NCBI GenBank assembly: GCA_050259035.1
Contig: JBLMZW010000222.1
Location: 1-26,773 of the forward strand
Direction: 5' to 3'
DNA length: 26,773 bases
DNA from: JBLMZW01 sp050259035
GTDB taxonomy: Bacteria > Bacillota > Syntrophomonadia > Syntrophomonadales > DTU052
Shown in pieces: positions 23,875 through 26,773 of this stretch (positions within the stretch are counted from its first letter, which is position 1; each line of letters opens with the position of its first letter). The notes below the pieces were generated by a model. It was not told where the DNA came from and made no database searches. It saw nothing but the letters and a program-made list of their open reading frames with translations. Position numbers and translations under genes: made by a program.

Positions 23875-23902
23875 GGCCTGGAAACCCGACAGTTTCCAGG
23901 CC
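23875..23902. terminator. Strong hairpin between convergent genes
   Basis: A perfect 11-bp stem (23875-23885 with 23892-23902) with a 6-base loop sits between the convergent desulfurase and ferredoxin genes. Neither strand has a good T-run, so it may be a 3'-end stabiliser rather than a classic terminator. Confidence 0.6.
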
Positions 23903-23936
23903 GGTAATGCAATTATGTTGTTAGGGCCTTAAATGA

Positions 23937-24128
23937 CTAGTCTTCGTTCAAAACGATAGCTTCTTCCGGGCACTCATCCACACAGAGACCGCATTCGATG
24001 CAGGCATCGGGGTGCACCACATGTGATTTTTCATCCTCGATCTCAAAAACCACCGGGTCTGCCGGACAGATATCCACGCAATCGCCTTCGCCAGTACATT
24101 TTTCCTCATCGACAACCGGGAATCCCAT
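23937..24128 (-). CDS. Small 2[4Fe-4S]-type ferredoxin with a non-standard first cluster site
   Basis: A 63-aa acidic ferredoxin. The second cluster motif is canonical: C43-IE-C46-GL-C49-VDE-C53-P. The first reads C11-TGEGD-C17-VDI-C21-P, with E14 where the second cysteine of CxxCxxC should be. In Pyrococcus furiosus and Desulfovibrio africanus ferredoxins an aspartate at this place ligates an unusual, labile cluster. Here glutamate could do so or leave a [3Fe-4S] cluster. It starts at ATG 24128 (minus strand) behind AAGGAGGAA. It is a likely cytoplasmic electron carrier; partners are not evident from the neighbours. Confidence 0.9.
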   Translation of the reverse strand: MGFPVVDEEKCTGEGDCVDICPADPVVFEIEDEKSHVVHPDACIECGLCVDECPEEAIVLNED

Positions 24129-24245
24129 GCTACAGTTCCTCCTTTCATAACGGGGTATCGAAATTTATAATGCCCAAGTACCAGTGATTTAGTCAATACT
24201 TGAACCTATTTCTGCGCCTTAGTCTGAACTACCTGGAGGGAGGAT

Positions 24246-24308
24246 ATGCGAGCTAAGTGCGCAATATACCTTATTATAGTATATTCGCGAAAAAAAGTGT
24301 GGACGTGA
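24246..24308 (+). CDS. Possible 20-codon leader peptide upstream of mnmA
   Basis: An ATG follows GGAGGGAGG (24235-24243) and opens a 20-residue frame rich in hydrophobic and basic residues, ending at TGA 24306-24308. The frame overlaps a hairpin (24259-24288, ten pairs with one bulge). The ribosome site is unusually strong for a random match, but coding cannot be shown from so short a frame. The rest of 24129-24417 has small repeats such as ACCCTTTTAGGGT (24352-24364), and no gene. Confidence 0.2.
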   Translation: MRAKCAIYLIIVYSRKKVWT

Positions 24309-24417
24309 ATCAAATATAGAGAAAAATTCACTGGTCCTCCCATAGGAGTGTACCCTTTTAGGGTTAGGAAAATAAAAAGATGTTATAGTAATAAAAAAGA
24401 ATTTTAAGGAAGTTACT

Positions 24418-25473
24418 ATGCGAGAATACGGAAACGAGACAATCGCCGTGGCCATGAGCGGCGGCGTGGATAGTTCAGTTGCGGCTGCGGTCTTAAAAAA
24501 TCAGGGGTATTCCCTGCTGGGGATAACCATGTTGACCGGGGGACCGGATACCGCGGAGACAATTGCGGATGCCAAAAAGGTATGCGACCGGTTGGGAATT
24601 GAACACCGGGTAGTGGATATTTCAGCTGACTTTGATCGTCTGGTCATAGATCCTTTTTGCTCCGAGTATGTAAAGGGCAGGACTCCCAACCCCTGTGTCA
24701 CCTGCAACCGGTTAATTAAGTTCGGCCTGCTGTTGGAGGAGGCCCTGCGTCTGGGGGCCGCTCGTCTGGCTACCGGGCACTATATCAGGTTGGAACAAGA
24801 CCCGGCTAGCCAGCGCTGCCTGGTCAAAAAGGGTGTTGATACCACCAAGGACCAGAGCTATGTCTTATACAGCCTTATGCAATCACAACTGGCCAGGGCT
24901 ATACTCCCCTTAGGCAATTATCATAAAAAAGAAATCCGGGCCCTGGCTGCCGAGATGGATCTGCCGGTGGCAGACAAACCGGAAAGTCAGGAGATATGCT
25001 TCATAGAAGGCGATTATCGGGATTTCCTGGCCGAGCGAGGTTTAGCCCTGCCGGGCCCGGGTCCTTTTCTTGATATGAGTGGCAAAGTAATTGGAACCCA
25101 CACCGGGGTGACCAATTATACCATCGGTCAGCGGCGCGGCCTGGGGATAGCCCATGGGGTGCCCTTATATGTAGTAGCGATAGATGTAAAGAACAACGCC
25201 GTGATTTTAGGCCATAATGAAGACCTGCAGTGCCAGACCTTTCGAGCCGACTCCTGCAATTTTATACCTTTCGATTATCTTTCCGAAGAGATAGAGGTAG
25301 AAGTTAAGATCAGATACTCGGCCCGGCTGGCTAAAGCCACAGTGATTCCTCTGCTACCGGGAACGGTCGAAGTGAGGCTGGAAAAGGCCCAGCGGGCGGT
25401 TACTCCTGGCCAGTCAGTGGTGTTTTATCGGGGCGATTTATTAATCGGCGGCGGGATAATTATGAGCATTTGA
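24418..25473 (+). CDS. mnmA: tRNA-specific 2-thiouridylase MnmA
   Basis: The 351-aa protein has the PP-loop AMSGGVDSS (12-20) for ATP. The catalytic cysteine is C96 in NPCVTCNRLIKF, partnered by C194 in QEICFIEGDY. TKDQSYVLY, GTHTGVTNYTIGQRRGLG and a C-terminal beta-barrel (PGQSVVFY) complete the family pattern. It thiolates U34 of tRNA-Lys, -Glu and -Gln using persulfide sulfur, here probably from the nearby cysteine desulfurase. It starts at ATG 24418 behind AAGGAAG. Confidence 0.97.
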   Translation: MREYGNETIAVAMSGGVDSSVAAAVLKNQGYSLLGITMLTGGPDTAETIADAKKVCDRLGIEHRVVDISADFDRLVIDPFCSEYVKGRTPNPCVTCNRLIKFGLLLEEALRLGAARLATGHYIRLEQDPASQRCLVKKGVDTTKDQSYVLYSLMQSQLARAILPLGNYHKKEIRALAAEMDLPVADKPESQEICFIEGDYRDFLAERGLALPGPGPFLDMSGKVIGTHTGVTNYTIGQRRGLGIAHGVPLYVVAIDVKNNAVILGHNEDLQCQTFRADSCNFIPFDYLSEEIEVEVKIRYSARLAKATVIPLLPGTVEVRLEKAQRAVTPGQSVVFYRGDLLIGGGIIMSI

Positions 25474-25533
25474 AGGCTAAGTAAAAAGCCCGGCGTCAAT
25501 AAGAATAAAAGCAATAGGGGGGAAGGAGCGGTA

Positions 25534-26667
25534 ATGAAGAAAGTCGGAACCATAACCACAGCAGTAGGGCTACTAGCACTGGGGATCGCGCTTCTCGTGC
25601 ATAGTATTAATCCCGGCGTAGAATGGCTGTCCAACCCCATCAAGTGGTGGCCTTTGCTGTTGATTGGGCTGGGAATCGAAATACTAGTCAAACGAATCCG
25701 GACCGAAGATAAGGATATGAAGATTGATCCTTTAATCGTCGTATTCTTTTTAGGAATTCTGGCAGCCGGATGCTACAACCTGATGAAAACCGAAATCGTA
25801 GATTCCGGCGTTTTAGGATGGAAAAACCAATCGACCCATCACTATTTGGAACAGGCGGCTTTAAACGGGGTTAAACAAATTTCCGTTGAATCTCTTCGCG
25901 GTGAAGTCGTATTAAGGCAGTCAACCGACGGGAAAGTGAAAGCCGAGACTGATTTATCCCTGCGAAGCAACAGGAAGATTGTGTTCCCCAACAATTTACT
26001 GAGCATCTCGCAGGAAGGCGACAAGATCGTTATCCGGGAGCAGGGGTCGGAATTGCCATCCTACTTCCATCAGATTAATACCCGTACGGTGATTTATCTT
26101 CCTCCTATTATACCGGTAAGTATTGAATCAGTTGATCAACTAGACGGAGGAAATATCTCCAACCCACTGACCGTAAGTGATGTTTCCGATCTGGAGTTGT
26201 CCGACCTCGCTTCCGGGTTGAATGTTAACTCGGACTCCGGTCAAATAGTTGTTCGTAATGCCCGGGGCAAGGTTCAGGTGAACAGTAATGACGGCCAAAT
26301 CAGACTTTATAATATTCCCGCCGGGGTTCAATTGGCGATTGATAGCGGCAATATTGATCTAAGCGAAGTCTATGGGAAAATAGATGTCACTTCAGACAGC
26401 GGCAATGTAAATCTTAGGAACATTAAGGCTCCCAATGCTGATTGCCATATCAGAAACCATGAAGGCAACATCGATCTATCATCCGGTCAGCTAACTGATT
26501 GCCGCCTGATGGCAGTGGTCGGGGAAGGAAATCTGGTTATGCCCCAATGGATAAGCGTACCTAACAATCAGGCAAGTGAGTCGATAAAAACAGTAAATTA
26601 TACGTTCGGTAAAGGTAATAAGTCCATCGAACTCTTAATAGACCAGGGGACAATCACTGTGAGGTAA
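25534..26667 (+). CDS. Membrane protein with LiaF-like transmembrane region and DUF4097-type beta-helix
   Basis: The 377-aa protein starts at ATG 25534 behind GGAAGGAG. Three hydrophobic segments at about 5-24, 37-51 and 66-82 resemble the small membrane region (KWWPLLLIGLGIEIL) of LiaF-like/DUF5668 proteins. The rest is a repetitive, hydrophilic beta-solenoid with short repeated turns (VNSDSGQI, VNSNDGQI, IDSGNIDL, VTSDSGNVNL), as in DUF4097 putative adhesins. It ends with a separate beta-strand region. Such proteins often go with envelope-stress sensing. An ECF sigma factor begins eight bases downstream, so a sensor or anti-sigma-related role is possible, but inferred. It follows mnmA by 60 bases without a terminator. 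Confidence 0.75.
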   Translation: MKKVGTITTAVGLLALGIALLVHSINPGVEWLSNPIKWWPLLLIGLGIEILVKRIRTEDKDMKIDPLIVVFFLGILAAGCYNLMKTEIVDSGVLGWKNQSTHHYLEQAALNGVKQISVESLRGEVVLRQSTDGKVKAETDLSLRSNRKIVFPNNLLSISQEGDKIVIREQGSELPSYFHQINTRTVIYLPPIIPVSIESVDQLDGGNISNPLTVSDVSDLELSDLASGLNVNSDSGQIVVRNARGKVQVNSNDGQIRLYNIPAGVQLAIDSGNIDLSEVYGKIDVTSDSGNVNLRNIKAPNADCHIRNHEGNIDLSSGQLTDCRLMAVVGEGNLVMPQWISVPNNQASESIKTVNYTFGKGNKSIELLIDQGTITVR

Positions 26668-26674
26668 TTGCTAA

Positions 26675-26773
26675 ATGAACCAGAACCTTAGTGATGATGA
26701 GCTAATAAAAAGGATACTTGACGGTGAAAGTTACCTGTTTGAGGAGATCATTAACCGTTATCGCAGTCGGGTG
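26675..26773 (+). CDS. ECF-type RNA polymerase sigma factor (3' truncated by the window)
   Basis: Only 33 codons are visible. The sequence starts NQNLSDDELIKRILDGES and continues LFEEIINRYRSRV, which is the usual start of sigma-70 region 2 in ECF sigma factors. ATG 26675 is preceded by TGAGGT inside the end of the membrane-protein gene, so the two are probably co-transcribed. Any anti-sigma gene lies beyond the window. Confidence 0.8.
   Translation, partial: MNQNLSDDELIKRILDGESYLFEEIINRYRSRV

Overview
The window looks like a chromosomal segment of a low-to-mid GC, anaerobic, endospore-lineage Firmicute. The best guess is a Clostridia member close to Syntrophomonadaceae that oxidises fatty acids syntrophically. 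The basis is the Asp23/AmaP/DUF2273/NusB/XseA/XseB/IspA gene order, a spore photoproduct lyase, strong AGGAGG-type ribosome sites with many TTG/GTG starts, and a set of CoA-transferases, an acyl-CoA dehydrogenase and EtfBA. This assignment is inference; there is no rRNA or tRNA in the window.

Layout. (1) 1-4980: two tandem secreted surface proteins. The first is cut by the window edge; the second is 1345 aa with about ten Big_2 Ig-like domains. Both end in the same CARDB-type tail. (2) 5251-6675: a Tat-exported N-acyl-D-amino-acid deacylase-like amidohydrolase behind a structured leader. (3) 6749-12620: a housekeeping run with Asp23, AmaP, DUF2273, NusB, a TsaD-like paralog, a FolD-like protein with a degraded nucleotide site, XseA, XseB and a prenyl synthase; several of these genes overlap. 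(4) 12696-13238: a small HExxH/CPEC protein whose frame is interrupted only by one in-frame TGA, exactly where a CxxC cysteine is expected. It is either a selenoprotein or a nonsense allele. (5) 13239-13653: a repeat island with two 70-bp near-identical repeats, GC-rich palindromes and a terminator. (6) 13654-21493: an acyl-CoA metabolism cluster with two family I CoA-transferases, a membrane-anchored alpha/beta hydrolase, a MarR regulator, a clear promoter with a palindromic operator, an acyl-CoA dehydrogenase and EtfB/EtfA. (7) 21494-25473: spore photoproduct lyase, cysteine desulfurase, a small ferredoxin and the tRNA thiolase MnmA. (8) 25534-26773: a membrane-anchored beta-helix protein and the start of an ECF sigma factor.

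How the genes work together. The CoA-transferases would activate or exchange acyl groups, the dehydrogenase would oxidise the acyl-CoA, and EtfBA would take the electrons. The MarR gene just upstream of an operator-like palindrome suggests local control. The cysteine desulfurase probably supplies sulfur for MnmA (s2U in tRNA). The most unusual items are the TGA-containing HExxH gene, the FolD with a lost GRS-type motif, the SplB homologue with Ala at the hydrogen-donor cysteine position, and the ferredoxin with Glu in place of one cluster cysteine.
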